A stretch of DNA of 64,000 nucleotides from Nymphalis io. Lineage: Eukaryota; Arthropoda; Insecta; Lepidoptera; Nymphalidae. The stretch is taken from assembly GCF_905147045.1 (NCBI RefSeq), contig NC_065913.1:4514001-4578000 (forward strand). Direction: 5' to 3'. Below, piece after piece: positions 11,901 through 26,500 of the stretch. Position 1 is the first letter of the stretch, and each line of letters begins with the position of its first letter. A program made the position numbers and the translations under genes. The notes under the pieces were generated by a model. It was not told the DNA's origin and made no database searches. It worked only from the letters and a program-made list of their open reading frames with translations.

Positions 11901-14900
11901 AAATGTACCGTTGCTTTACATTATATAAAAGATTATATATAATATAATGTTTAATAGTCATCTCTATGTATATTGTAATTTTTATTTGGTTGTTCTATAA
12001 TATAATAAATATATAATAGTAAAAGAATTATGTCTCGTGGTAAGCATACACGGTTGCAAATCTCGAGGATTTGGGTTCAAATAACGTGTCAAAAAATTTA
12101 TTGAATGAACTATAAAGCAATCAACGGTCTGGAATGTAGATTCTACCGAGAACAGTAAGCAAATGGTACGCGGTAGATAAGTAGTGGTTTCTCCTCTATA
12201 CGACTTATAGATTAATTAATTATTTGTACCTTTAGTATATTCTGCATGAAAATTAAGAAATAATAACATGTTTTTTTTATCAAATAATTTTTTTTTTTTT
12301 TTTTTATAGAATAGGAAGGTGGACGAGCATATGGGCCACCTGATGGTAAGTGGTCACCAAACGCCCTTAGACATTGGCATTGTAAGAAATGTCAACCATC
12401 GCTTATAGCCAATGCGCCACCAACCTTGGGAACTAAGATTTTATGTCCCTTGTGCTTGTAATTACACTGGCTCACTCACCCTTCAAACCGGAACACAACA
12501 ATACCAAGTACTGCTGTTTTGCGGTAGAATATCTGATGATTATTGATATTTCAACTACAGTGTCAATTATATATTCCGCTGTAATTTGTTTATACAATAT
12601 AAACTTGTCTAGTAAGTAATCAGGATGATAGACTTTGGGTATTCAATTATTCTCCAAGAAGTCTTCTAAGAGTGTATTTAATTTCCGTGCCTCGAAAGGC
12701 ACGTAAATCCGTTTCTCATGCGCCGGAATTCAATAGGATTTGCCAACGGATTTTGAAATTAAAGGAATAGAGAGTGCACCTGTGTTTGCGCACATACTTT
12801 TACATTATAATTATATATTCAGTGCAGTATCCCTTGAGATAGGCCGACATCATCGTCATCATTTAAATAAGACTTAGTAGGATTTTGAATTGAGTCCAAT
12901 TATACTAGAAACATCAATAACTTAAATCTTTTTTACAGATAACTTGGGTAGATGGAAATCAGAATGTTATCAAGAATAATATTGAAAGCAGAGTCGAAAT
13001 ACTACCAGACGAACAAAGATATAGAACAAGGTATGTATTCTTAGTTAAATACGTTTTTACGTGTTTTATTAACCTACGTTATGTACACTTGACCATTCTC
13101 AAGAAAGACCAACTGATATCATTTTATAGATATATATGGTGGTAGGGCTTTGTGCAAGCTCGTCTGGTTAGGTACACACTCATCAGATATTCTACCGCAA
13201 AACATCAGAACTAAAAAAAAAACAAAATACATAGTTATCTATATATGTACAATTACAATAATAACAAGTTGAAGGGATAGGAAATAAAATGTCAATCAAA
13301 CTCGGCATCATTTACAGCGATTCGAGGTTCGTCCTGAAACCGATAATATATTCAACGATTTTGGTAATATCATTAATTACATAGATACGTTATTACAGAT
13401 CGGTTTTGCGGTTGATACCTAACAAGCTACACCACAACCAGACAATAACGTGTCAAGCGCAGAACACAGCGGACAGAGCGTTCAGGATGGCAACAGTACA
13501 TATTGAGGTTTGTGTACCTTGAATTATTATTATTAATCAAAATAATATTCGAACATTACGAATATTGATCACCGTTTCAGAATGATATATCTCGAATAAC
13601 AAGCAGGAAACACGGTTACTCTTTTCTAATAATTAAATAAAATCATTACATACCACATATATTCAATGGCTAAACAACAATATTTAGTATTGTTGTGTTC
13701 CGGTTACCTTCAGAAAGGTACTCTGGTCCTATGGGGGTGGAACCGGGTTATGTGGGATTTTTACCCACTAAAATCACTGCGATGGCCGCATTGATATAAC
13801 GCATCCGCGGCCTCTCCCATGCATTGCTCCACTCGTGGCTCGCGGAGCTCTCATCAGGGGGTGAACTTCGCCCCCACCCCGCACTTCTCGCTAGTGCGTA
13901 CGGCAGCGCGAGGCCATCACGGCTGCCATCCTCCACAGGGCCATCTGAAATAGGACACGTGAGGCCCCCACCTCACGCATCCACGGCCCCAGGGTTACGC
14001 CCTATCTTTTAAGCCCCGGGCGTCTGGGCTATGGGAGGGCCGAGATGACGCCGTCGTCGTCTCCACCGAGCAGGATCGGCCCTTTCCCGTTCCCGCTCCG
14101 CCGTCTCCTTGTGAACCATGACAGTCTCACAGAAGGAGGCTACGGCCCTCCATGCCGATTCCCTGCGAAGCATCGCCGACACGATTGCTCGCAGGGACAG
14201 ATCTTGTCCGACTTCACGGACCAGGATCTCCGTCTCCGCACTCCACGCGGGGCACACCTCCAACGTATGCTGAGCGTTGTCCCGGTCCGCGCCACAGTGG
14301 TATCTTACAAAGCCTATGCCTATGGGTGACCACTTAACATCGGGTGATCCATCTGCCTGCCCATGTACCTAAAAATTCTATAATTTTTTTAAACTAAGTA
14401 TCATATATAAATATCGGAGAATACGATGAAGAGTACTTACTGAGTTTCTTGGCGGTTCTTCTCGGTGATTCTCAAAAATATTTTCTGCTTCAGATTTAAT
14501 AACATATTTTTGTGGATGATTTTTTAATTATTTAATATTCTTCTAAATTTCGCTTCTCTTTCTACTTATATATCTTTTCAAATTATTACCAACTACCATT
14601 TATCATTAACTAACCCAGATTAGATGTAAGCAATTAAATATTATTGATTAATGTATATTGATACGGTAATGGAAATCACTGCTATGTAACCGCTTCAAAC
14701 CGGTTTTAAGTGAAACAAGTTAAAGCGATTTTAAAAGCTTTTATTTAGCTTTTTATGTGTGAGTTAAGCCTTGTAGCTAATTTATAATCTCATTTTAAAT
14801 CAGCTCCACTGATTGATCCAAAATTATGCACACATATTTGGTTTTTCTGACACCAATTTTCTATATATATAGTTCTAAGTTAATTTTTATAACTTCTATA

Positions 14901-17900
14901 TGAGTTTTGCAGTTATTTTGAAAGCATCTTATTTAAAAACAATCTGCTATGTATTACAACAATCAACTAAATGAATTAACGTTTCAATCAACATTTTCAT
15001 AGTTTTAAAACACTTACAATGTCACTGGTTACAAAATATGTATGTACAGTACAACATATTGTCTATATATGTACGGATATCGAGTATATTTGGGGGTAAG
15101 GCTTGTGCAAGTCGAATGCTAATACTATTGTTGTGTTCCAGTTTGAAAGGTGAGAATGCCAGTGTAACTATAGGCATAAGGGACATAACATCTTAGTTCC
15201 GAAGGTTGGAGGCGACGGTGATGTAAGGGATGGTTAATATTTCTTATGGCGAATGTTTATGGCCGGTGGTGACCACTTACGATCAGGCCCATTTACCAGT
15301 ATAAATAATTTAAAAAAAAAACGTTTCCTATGAACCTGTTTTTATATTGCATTGGTTTCAGTATAGAACCAAAGTGGTCATATCTCAAGTTAATTGATTT
15401 TATACATTGTTAAGTTTGCATTTAAAGTGTGCGGCTCTAGATATTTTTCATATACAAAGTTATTTAATTATCATTAAATAAAGTCTGCATTACTTAGTTA
15501 AGTTAAGATAGTTCAATGTCTACAAACAATTTTCATAGCTATAATGCTAATGTAATTATCGTTCCTGCTCCGCGCTATCATTAGTTAATTTTGTTTGCTT
15601 TTGATTTTTATAAAATTATTCATTAAGTCTTTTTAACATTTTCAAATTCAATTAGCGTTTAATTATGTTAATGAAGACTCAAAAATGTTTTCAGCTTTTG
15701 ATAATTTTAATTTTTTCTAGGTTAAATACGCTCCGAAGATAAATGTGTCGATTGTATCCGGTGCTGTAAATAAGAGAATACCGGAAGGCAGTGAAGCACG
15801 GCTTCTGTGTTCGGTTGATGCAAATCCTCCCGCGCAAATGTACCGGTGGTATTTGAACAATAACCCAATTGTTGGAGACTACGAAGAAGAGTTGGTGAGT
15901 TCGCTAGAAATGTTGTAAACTTAGTCTAATTGGTCTCTGAGAATTAATTATTGACGTCGTCTGGGATATGTGATAAATATTTAAACTATTTCATGTATTT
16001 CTTCTTCGTTATATGATTATTTTTTATGTATATTATATTAATCAATGAAAGTGTCGTTAATTAAGGCCGCAGATCCCGAGGTCCTGGATTCAAGCCCCAG
16101 GTCGGGCCAATAGAAAGTTATTGAGTTTTTTGTCGAAGAATCTCAGTAGCAGACCGGAGTTAAGAGTGTGTACATGTGCCTCAGAAAGCACGTAAAGCCG
16201 TTGGTCCTACGCCTGAACTCTTTCCGTTTATGTTGGATTGCCGTTCCAGCGGATTACGAAAGATTACAGGGGAAATCGACATAGCAGTCGATTATGACGT
16301 AAATGACTTGTACAATATGTCACTAATATTACCTATTCTATTACGAGCTTTTTTCACCACGCTGCTCCAATGCGGGTTGGTGGAATACACATGTGGCAGA
16401 ATTGCAGTGAACTAGGCACATGCAGGTTTCCTCACGATGTTTTCCTTCACAATCAAGCATGAGATGAATTATAAAAACAAATTAAGCACATGGAAGCAAT
16501 TCAGTGGTACTTGCCTGGGCTTGAACCCACGATCATCGGTTAAGATTCACGCGTTCTAACCACTGGGCCGTCTCGGCTTTTTGTTGAACTGCGCCAACTA
16601 TCGGCAGTCCTTATTAAATATTTTTATGTTAGCTTATTTTTTGAGAAAGGTTATAAGTTATACACTGCGGTACGATCCATGGGGGTGGAGCGGTATCATT
16701 AGAGGTGAAACAGCGCAAAGCAGCAATTCACTAATGTTTTTAAATATAGTTCAAGATACAGGCACGTGATCTGTTCTATATTTTATATTATTAGTTTTCA
16801 GCCGTATAATAAAATTTGATAATAAAAAACGCACTTTAAAGTAAAAAAATAGTACAACCATTTTTTATATAAAATTTTACATGTACAAAAATATATAAGG
16901 TCGGTGCTAAGCTTAAAATTTAATATTATGTATTTCTGTTTCGAAAAATAGTTTTTAAAATAAGAACGTTTAAAAAAGTAAACATTAGTCATTCTTGCAT
17001 ATTTGCATCTTAGATACAATTTTTACAATTAAAAATGTCATTGAACTTTAATTATAAGTAATATGATATTTAATTTCGAACACTGCCTGATTTTTGAAAT
17101 AAGAACACTTTAAAAAAGCGAATTTAATTATTTCTTAAACGCTTTTAAAATTTATAAGTGCAAGCTACGAGTTATAGTATATGCATGAGGCGAGATGAAA
17201 CTCATGATAATAATTGCTAACTTTACGTTTATTGTACCGTGTCGGAAAATTAAACGCGTTAATATTTTGTTGAAACTGCCCCTGTGTTCTCGAAAATAGC
17301 AAAATTATATTTCATGTATTAACTGGGCGTGTATGTTTGTAATTGTAACGTGTCCTTTTAATAGCTCTCAATTGATTAATATAATATTTTAAAAATTATG
17401 AATGGTCAAATTGTACCAAGGCAGCCATAATATTAATTATTATATATATATATATAATAATTAGTAAAGTATATATATATAATAAGTAGTAAATGGGGAT
17501 TTGACAGTCGCTCCGGGTCCCACTTGGCACAAAGGTTGTCCATTGCCATACAACGCGGAAATGCGGCCTGCATTATGGGCAGCTTTGCGTCGGGTGGGAA
17601 TCGGGAGGGACTATTTTAAAATTTGACTAAAATAATAAAAATTAATAATGAAAATTTAAATGAAATCCTATGTAATGATCATGATTATATGTACATATTA
17701 TTTGTAATTACAATATATTAATATAATATCTAATAATATTATTATAATGATAAGAATAAAGTATTTATTAGTAATCGCGATGGTCATGGATAATATATGA
17801 TTATGTATATTTCACTATATACTTGATCATTATAATTGGTAGTTAGACAAACAAAGCGCTGCCGCCGGAACTAAGATGTTATGTCGTTTATGCTTGTAGT

Positions 17901-20431
17901 TACACTGACTCACTTCTTCAAACCGGAAGACAACAATACTAATAACCGCTGTTTAGTGATTGAATATATAATGAGTATTTTGTTTGTACCCAGGCAGGTT
18001 TACTCACAGCTAAACCACCAAGTAAAGAAAAGTATCGTTAAGTTCACGAAATATATAACTAGTAATAGGCTACGGAGTTCTAAGACGTATGTCATCATTG
18101 AGTCGTTTCATATTTAACTGCGGTACTTTACCGTGCGATGTAAGGCTTTCATACCACTGTTTGATATTAATATTAAAAATAGTTAAAAAAAAAACCAGAC
18201 GTTACACAAAACAGTCTAAATGCTAGAAAATGATGTCTTGCAAACATGACGCTAGGTCATCAAAATTACCAAAGGTATAGCTGAGCGAATTTTATATTAT
18301 ATTCTATCTTAATAAATAAAAATATATATTTGTATGTTCGTCCTCTATGCGTTGCTAAACTATTCAATCGATTGCAATTAAACTTCGTCGAGATGTTTTA
18401 CGTACGCCAGCGAAGGTTCCGACAGAAAAAAAACAGTATTTTTTCTTTATACATTTCACGTACAATATAAACTTTTTATAGATCGACAGTTTTTGTAGAC
18501 CTTTATTATACCCGTCCAAAGGGTAGCTAATAAATATATAATGTTATAATATAATTTATAAAATTAACGTTATTATTATTAACTGAATCATAATTTACTT
18601 TATTACACTGTATAACAGTTTCGTAGTTACTGTGTAACAGACGTTAAAGAAATAGAACAGTTGCAAAGCGTCAACATTAATACGAAATGTAGGCGAGGGG
18701 GGTCTGTTTGAATGAGACCGAGAATACGATGAGAGTGGTGTTTGTATTATACCGCATGTATGGACGTTTTATAGCTGTGATATTATGAAAGAAATATTAA
18801 AGTTTAACATAAGAATTATTTACTATATAATAATATTAAAAGTGGGGATAGATGTTTAAATGCTCTTATATCAATCAAATCAAAGTACTCTCGTAGTAGT
18901 CTCGTTACTCGACTGCATAGAGTCAGTAGTTCTTTTGTGAGACAAAGGTTCTACAACAGGATCCCAGAAAGCGTTCAAAATACCTCAGTTGCTAAATTTA
19001 AGAAATCTGTAGAGGAACGCTTGTGTGCCAAAATTTATTATACAATTAAAGAATTTATGAATCTTGGATGGACTCTTGGGAATGAGACGATCGCCGCATG
19101 GATAGTTCTCTATTTTTTTGTAAACGAAATCTGATGTATAAAAAAAACCCGCTGTGTTTCTTTCGCCTATTCTTCTCAAGGCTGAAAGTTTTTTCAAACC
19201 GGTGGTAGTTTCTGGCTTGAGTATGAATAAGCAAGTGTAATGCTTTAATTTTGAATAAAGTTTTTTGATTTTGAGTTTTCCATAAATGTTTTTACATTTG
19301 TTATTAGTTATTTTACTGAAAAGTAATATTCATTATGACTATGTAAATAATAATTTATATATGTTACTATCGCTTACATATAGTTGAATAGTTCTTAAAT
19401 ATATTTGACAGTATTAATTTAATGTAGACGTAGCGTTGACGCCTATAAATGTTACACTGCTGCGCTAAGGAATTTCCTGTCGAGGAGACGACTTGCAGCT
19501 TATTATATATTATATTATATAATATACATCTGGTAGAATTTCATTCGCCATATGCAGGTTTTCTCACGAAATTATCCTTCGCCGTCGAGCACGTGATGAA
19601 TTAAGTACAATATAACGAGAACACAAATTGACATTATGAAAATGCTATGTTGCCTGTTGAATTTTAACACACAATTCGCGGTTAAGATTCGCGTATTCTA
19701 ATCTCTGAACCATTTTGGCTTAATTTTTCTGTTGGTATATTTTTTGTCATCGCTTCTTATAAAGATAGATGGTAAACTGATCTATAAAATTTACTTGTGG
19801 TAGGGTGTGCAAGCCCGTCATAGTAGGTACCACCCACTAAGCACATATAAGCATAAAGGACATAACATCTTAGTTTTTTTTTTAAGTTGAAATTTGGAAG
19901 GGTTCAGCGAACCCATTACAATAATTATCAGGAACATTTCATAATCAACCTCTACATTACAAAATGAAAATATTTTTCAAATTTCAAGTCAAGTAATTTC
20001 AAATTTTAGTTTCGTATTTTCACTTAAAACATTGTCACCCTTACTTAATGTGAAAGAGTCGCTGTCTTTGCGATAAGATCGCCATCACACATCTTTAGAG
20101 TATATACTCTGTATTCAGTTGCGTCGGTATAAATTTAAAAAAGAGTATATGTATTGCATTTAAATTAAAAAAAAAATTACAGTAGGATTCATAAGCACGG
20201 TGAACTCTGCTACTAGGTAAAAATACCAGCAGTAGAGCTATTCTGTAAGAACAAACCCTAACTCGTGAAAACGGTCGAGAAATGTCAGAAAGTGATATGC
20301 GACATTGACCGTAATAAATTTAACATTGCAAAATAGTATATCACCATAAGTAGGTTGTCGACATTTCTCGGGTGATTAATGAAGTGAGTTCTTACAGAAT
20401 ATCGCAGTTCATTGTTGAAGTGCTATTCCGA

Positions 20432-20513
<82 letters not shown>

Positions 20514-23500
20514 ATTTCGTCGTCGACGTCTTTCAATGATGACTTGTATCGTCAGCCATATTAGTTTCACAATGACGTCACATTTTGTCACATTTTTTTT
20601 GTTGTCAACAAAAAAAAAAAGTGACAAAATGAATTACCTATCACAAAACACTGAAGCGTATAGTTTCGAAACAAATTTAGTTTCAATTTATTCGAGCTAC
20701 AATTATAAGTATTGTTTAATACTGGCTTTGTTACAGGTTATTTTCAATGTCACCCGCAAACACAATAAGGCAATAGTGAAGTGTGAAGTTAGCAATACCG
20801 CTGGGAAGAGCGAATCTACTCTTGCTCTGAATGTAACTTGTAAGTTTTAGTGCCTAATAAATTTACGAAGTTTTCAAAACGTTGAATATATTGAATAGAA
20901 AGAACGACAAAACTCGAGTTTCACGAAGTTACCTTAAAACTTACCTTTTGTCCTTATCTTCTGTATTGCCAGAAAGTTAGTTGAATATAGTTTATTATTT
21001 TGTTTCTATTTGAACTTATCATTTTATTTTTATTAAATACATTTTCCTAGAAATATAATTGCAACTTATAGACAGTTATTTCAATAATGTAAAATACTGA
21101 AAGACAAAACTTACAATTTACAAAAAGCTATTTAAAAAAAAAAGATACCGTCCCGAAATTTAAGATACAACGATACACGCTTACATAAAGCCTGTAAATT
21201 TCCCACTACTTGGCTAAGGTAAGGTCCCCACCTTTTGAGGAGAATGTGAATGTAGCACGATGCTCCATTGCGGGTTGTTGGACACACGTCGCAGATTTCC
21301 ATCTGACACAAGCTGGTTTCCTCACGATGTTTTCCGCTGCCTAGTACTAGATGAATTATGAACACAAATTAACTTTAAAAAGCAGCGGTGTTTCCGTATG
21401 CATGAACCCACAATTTTCAGTTAAGATTAATTTTATTACACTGCTCCAATTAATGCTTGTGGAGACGTATTACGTGAATTTTACCGACACACGTTTTCAG
21501 TGTTTTCCTGCATCGATTATATTTTAATTACGAATAAACAAATTCCACGTTTTCTATCCACTAAGACCATTTGGTTTTCAATTTAATCTTCCATAGCTAA
21601 ACAAAATATAACCTAGAAGCTTACAATGCTTATAAACTTTAAGTGTAAATATCAATTTACTTATTATACTAAACTTTTAAATATTGTGATGTTTTATTTT
21701 CATCATTATAAAAATCGGTTAATCGGAATTCATTATAGATATTTAAAATAGTTTTAAGAATTATAATATAGATACAATTACTCACAGTATATAAAGCAAC
21801 ACCATTAATTCACTAGATCCGCCATCATTCCGAACTCATCCACAAAACGTGGAGGCAGCGGTTGGCGTGAGTGTTACTTTGAGTTGTGACGTCGACGGTC
21901 AACCGCAGCCTGAAATACGTTGGCTATTCCATGAACCGGGAAGAATAGGGGTAAGTGACTACCATGATAGTGAAATAAAAAAATACTTGAATAATTTAGA
22001 TACTGATTGGTAAATATGGTAATAATTATGTATATTTAATTCTAATGGCTTATTGTTTCTCTTTAATATTGATTAAAAGGTAAGTTTGACTTACAGGTAA
22101 TCGTAATTTATATTACAATTAAAAATCTTCTTTTTTTTATATATATATTCAAAGCATTTTATAAATTTCAAGCTTATATACATACATACTACAAATGAGT
22201 CTAAAATTTAATTAAAAACTTTGATCACAGTTAAAAAGAAAACCCGCATGAAAATTCTGTTCGTCGATTTCTACAGGAAGCGTAATTGTATGAAACCTTT
22301 TCCAAGCGAAACTAAGCCTCACAAATAATAGGTAAAAATACCTGTGTGACATTTTTACCTGAACGTTCAATACTTCCAGCAGGTCAAAGGGAAGGCACCG
22401 AACCTCAAAGTGTACGTGGACGAGCGTACAGCCGGACGATATATCTGTAAAGCTTCTGTTAGTGGATATCCTGAAATTGAAAGTGAAGCTACAATATTTA
22501 TTAAAGGTATGTATTAATATTCTTAATAAAACTTACCTCTTATTTCAACTTTCCTGAGATGTCGAAAATAAATAATGTAACAATTAATTTTTTTTTTGTT
22601 GGATAACAAAAGAGTGTGAAATTTGCTCAAAGGACTTATTATTTTTAAAAGAAATAAAGATTAAGAGTTCACTCTGTTTTACTACGAATTGATAACGTTA
22701 ATATTATTAATTATAATTATGCATGATTCCTCGTGATTTATTTACTATCGTGTCCATTTTAAATAATCAACATACATTTAGCACATAAATAACTCTGAAG
22801 CCTTATCAATTGGAAAATATTCGCGTATTTTTTACTATCCACCTTAACTAGATAAATATAACCTAAAAAAAATCCAGGGGTTATTCAAGAACCGTATCTG
22901 TGTATACTTGGAATGTAGCTCATAATTTTCTTTCATTCTGTTCAACCAGGTGTACCCAAGATTATTTCAAACAGAACTCAAGTAGGTTCTGAAGGTGATA
23001 AGGTGACGGTGGAATGTGAAGCTCTCTCAGTACCAAGACCTGATGACATCAGGTGGTACTTTGAAGGGAAAGAGATCAGCGTTATACAGGATCCAGTAAG
23101 TTTTAGTAAATGGTTTAATTCTGACAATAGTATTTGAATCGTCTAAGAATGTGAAAGTCAATCATTCGCTTCTGATCTCATAAGTTAATATCGTACCAAC
23201 AATTAAGTTGCGGCATAAATGACGGATGTTTTTAATACGTTTCCTAGTTTAAATATTTTTATAAATAAATATTTATTTCGTTTAATATTTCATGAACAAG
23301 TTTTGAAGTGTTCAATTTTGAAAACCATACCAATGATTGGGACGCAGCGAAACTTGAAACTCTCTAAGGGTGCTTTGCCAATTAGTGTATGCGTCCGGGT
23401 AACTGCAGCGTGGAAATGTTTAATAAGATGCAATCTATTCTGTCTAGAGGTGTCGTTACTTTAAATAGAATTATTAAATGTATTTAATTGATGTGTGAAT

Positions 23501-26500
23501 TTAAACGACGTATTTAATATAATAAATATATAATAATTAAAATATAACCTTTGGTTATTTTTTAGTGGATTTAGAATTTCATTTGACAATTTGGAAAAAG
23601 AAATATTAATGCGATGAGTTATATTATTCTTTTTTAAAGTTGTCGTCTGTGTTCTTAATATGTTTTTGTTCAATGTAAATTGTTTTTATTAACATTATTC
23701 ATACATAGAACACAAAAATTAATTTAAATGAAGAAATTTTAATGAGCTCTTACGGCATGTGTCTTCTTTTGAATTTGTAATCAGTAATGACAGAAAGTGA
23801 GAAATCAGTGTTTTTGTAACCGCTAAGCAAGTTAATAAGTAAGAACGTTAGTCATTATTTAAATATAACTTAAATGACTGCGAATTGTTGTTATATTTGT
23901 ATATAATAACAAAAATGATCACTCTTCTTAAGATCTATTTTATTTAAAAATATCTGTTTTTTTTTAAGTATGCCTTTTATTTGTCTTATTATTATTCCTT
24001 GGTGGTAATTATTTGTCTAATCCCGTCTGGGTTTCATCGCCCACTTATCACATATTCTACCGCTAAATAGCAATATTTAGTTTCATTGTGTTCCGGTTTG
24101 AAGAGTGAGTGCGCCAGTGTAAGTACAGGCATAAGGGCCATAACATCTAGTTCCCAATGTTGATGGTGCATTGGCTACGGCTAATATTTTTTATTACCTG
24201 TAAGCAGGAGTTGGTCTGCCAACCCATTTCCAATTAAATATAAGATATCGTGTAAATAATGTTTTGATATAAATAAAGGTTAATGTATTTAAGATTTAAA
24301 AGAATATATATTTCCAGGATTATGCGACGTTGGAAGAAATATTACCAAATGGTATTGTGAAGTCGAGTCTCGTGATCCGAGATAGTCAATCTAAACACTA
24401 CGGTGTATACAATTGTAGTGTTACTAATGAGTATGGAAACGCTAATGTTGCTATTACATTGAAACCATTAAGTAAGTTTAATTTATAATTAGGTAAACAA
24501 TACTTACCTTTCAAATAAGTTACATTTTTATTACCATCAAAGGTATTAAATTAAAATAAGAAAAAAAAACTTCCATTTATGTTTTCTATTAGATATTTCT
24601 ATTATTTGAGTTAGGTAATACTTAACTATTAATTGTTTTAAAGTAAACAAAAAAATACAAAGCGATTTAAATTTTTGTTGTAAACGCGATCGTCTACTTT
24701 TTATTATGTCCGGACTTTTCAACCAAGTTGCAATTCTCAAGGATTTATTTAAGTAAAAGAAGGAATTGATTTCTTAATTAATGATAAACTTTTTTTTTTA
24801 TCTCGTCACTAAAGTCCACAATCTTTTCAGAAACATTACCACTCTTCATAATTCTAATAGGCGTGACGTCTGGAATTATAATATTCTCATCGTTCGTGAT
24901 ACTCGTCGTAGTATGTCACAGGAGAAGGAGAAATAAGCAGAAGATAAACGAGAAACCGGACGTGACGGTCACTTCCGGTGATATGTATAAAGAGAGTGAT
25001 AGGAGTTCGAACATAAGTGACTTGAAGTTACAGTTACCACAAACCGACGAAAGTTACGATTTGGTAAGTTTAAATTATTATTATTTTTCTCTTGAAAATA
25101 TTTTTCTTTTTATTTAGTGTTTGTCGATAAGTGTATGCATTAAGTATAAGTAAGTGGACTATTATACGGCTTTTTTATGAACCTCAGGATGGTGGTATTT
25201 TATGGTTATAGCCTGGATCGACATATTATGTACTTTTTTATCACGATAAATATGAGAGGTTCATGGATCGTTTTGCTAAATTTTACCAACCTGTTGAGTT
25301 TTTATACTCCTAAATATTTTTCGAATTTCATATTTTTTTCTTTATATAATTTTTCTCGAATAAAAATTATTAAATACAAATTGTATAAACTAGCTAAATA
25401 TATAGCTTGTTGGTTAGCATGGAGGTAACCTGAGGTTGCAAATATAAATCTGAATAAGTGTTTTTATATTTTAAATCTATATTTTAATCCTTTATGAGCA
25501 ATGAAGAAAAATATCGCTACACATATCAGTATACCACCCACCAAATTACTATATATTATAACATAAAGTGTCCCGTTTGTCTGAACTCAATAATCTTAAA
25601 ACTACAATATAATTTTTCATACTTTAATTTATTAATGAAGGTTTAGATGTATAAATAATTAATGTTTTGTGTAAATTGACTGAAATGTTTTTGAAAATCG
25701 GAAACAAAAATCATGCCGACTGACAGCTTTACTGGCGTGCACCACTTAAGCGATAGAGTTGTATGTATAATATTACGATACAAACGTTTTATAAAGATCT
25801 TCCTTATAGAACGGGTAGCTAGTTATAAAAAATATTTATAACCTTATTATAAAATAGTCAAATAGATTATTCAGGTATAATTAATTAAAACATTATTTAA
25901 AAATTGACACTTAAAACTTACAAATTTAATGATATTATAATGCATTAAATTTATAAGTTTTAATGGGCCACCAAATACACGTTACAATGGAGTATCGAAT
26001 TAAACAACAAAATTAATACTGTTATCATGTCAAGCAGTTTGGGAACATTGATTAAATTTTCCGTCTAATTACTGTTAACGAATGACATATGTTCGAATTA
26101 AATTTCACACAAATGAATATGAAGTATTATTATATATAAAAACTTTAATAACTAGAAATAACAATAAATTTTAAATGAATGTTAAAAAACGGATAGATAT
26201 ATACGAGTACTATATATAGATATATATGAGTATTATAATATATAAAAAAGCCTTAATTAATACGAGTTGGTTTACATGCATGATGAATAATAATTTTAAT
26301 TGTATTTAATTACCACATGTGTGAAATGAGTAACTATTCATTTTTTCGACGCTACTTAACGGTTCAATCGACATTCCCGTGCGGCGGTAGCTTTACACTT
26401 AATTTAATATTGTAACAAAATTGTATAAAAGTGATTTTTGAACTTACTGAGTAATAAATAATAAAATGAAAATTTTGATTTTATCAGATTTTATAAAAAA

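Noticed and set aside
13748..14329. Several overlapping GC-rich open frames on both strands
   Set aside because: They are shadows of one R1-like ORF2 end on the - strand.
18937..19134. Small independent gene
   Set aside because: The FYNRIPE...K.YY pattern is a retrotransposon reverse-transcriptase end, followed by a typical tail.
20409..20627. Open frame of Tyr-Ile repeats on the - strand
   Set aside because: It is a translation of the (AT)n microsatellite.
20536..20736. Open reading into exon f from an upstream ATG
   Set aside because: The extension crosses an inverted repeat and a homopolymer, and a good acceptor (ttacag) at 20736 explains the exon start.
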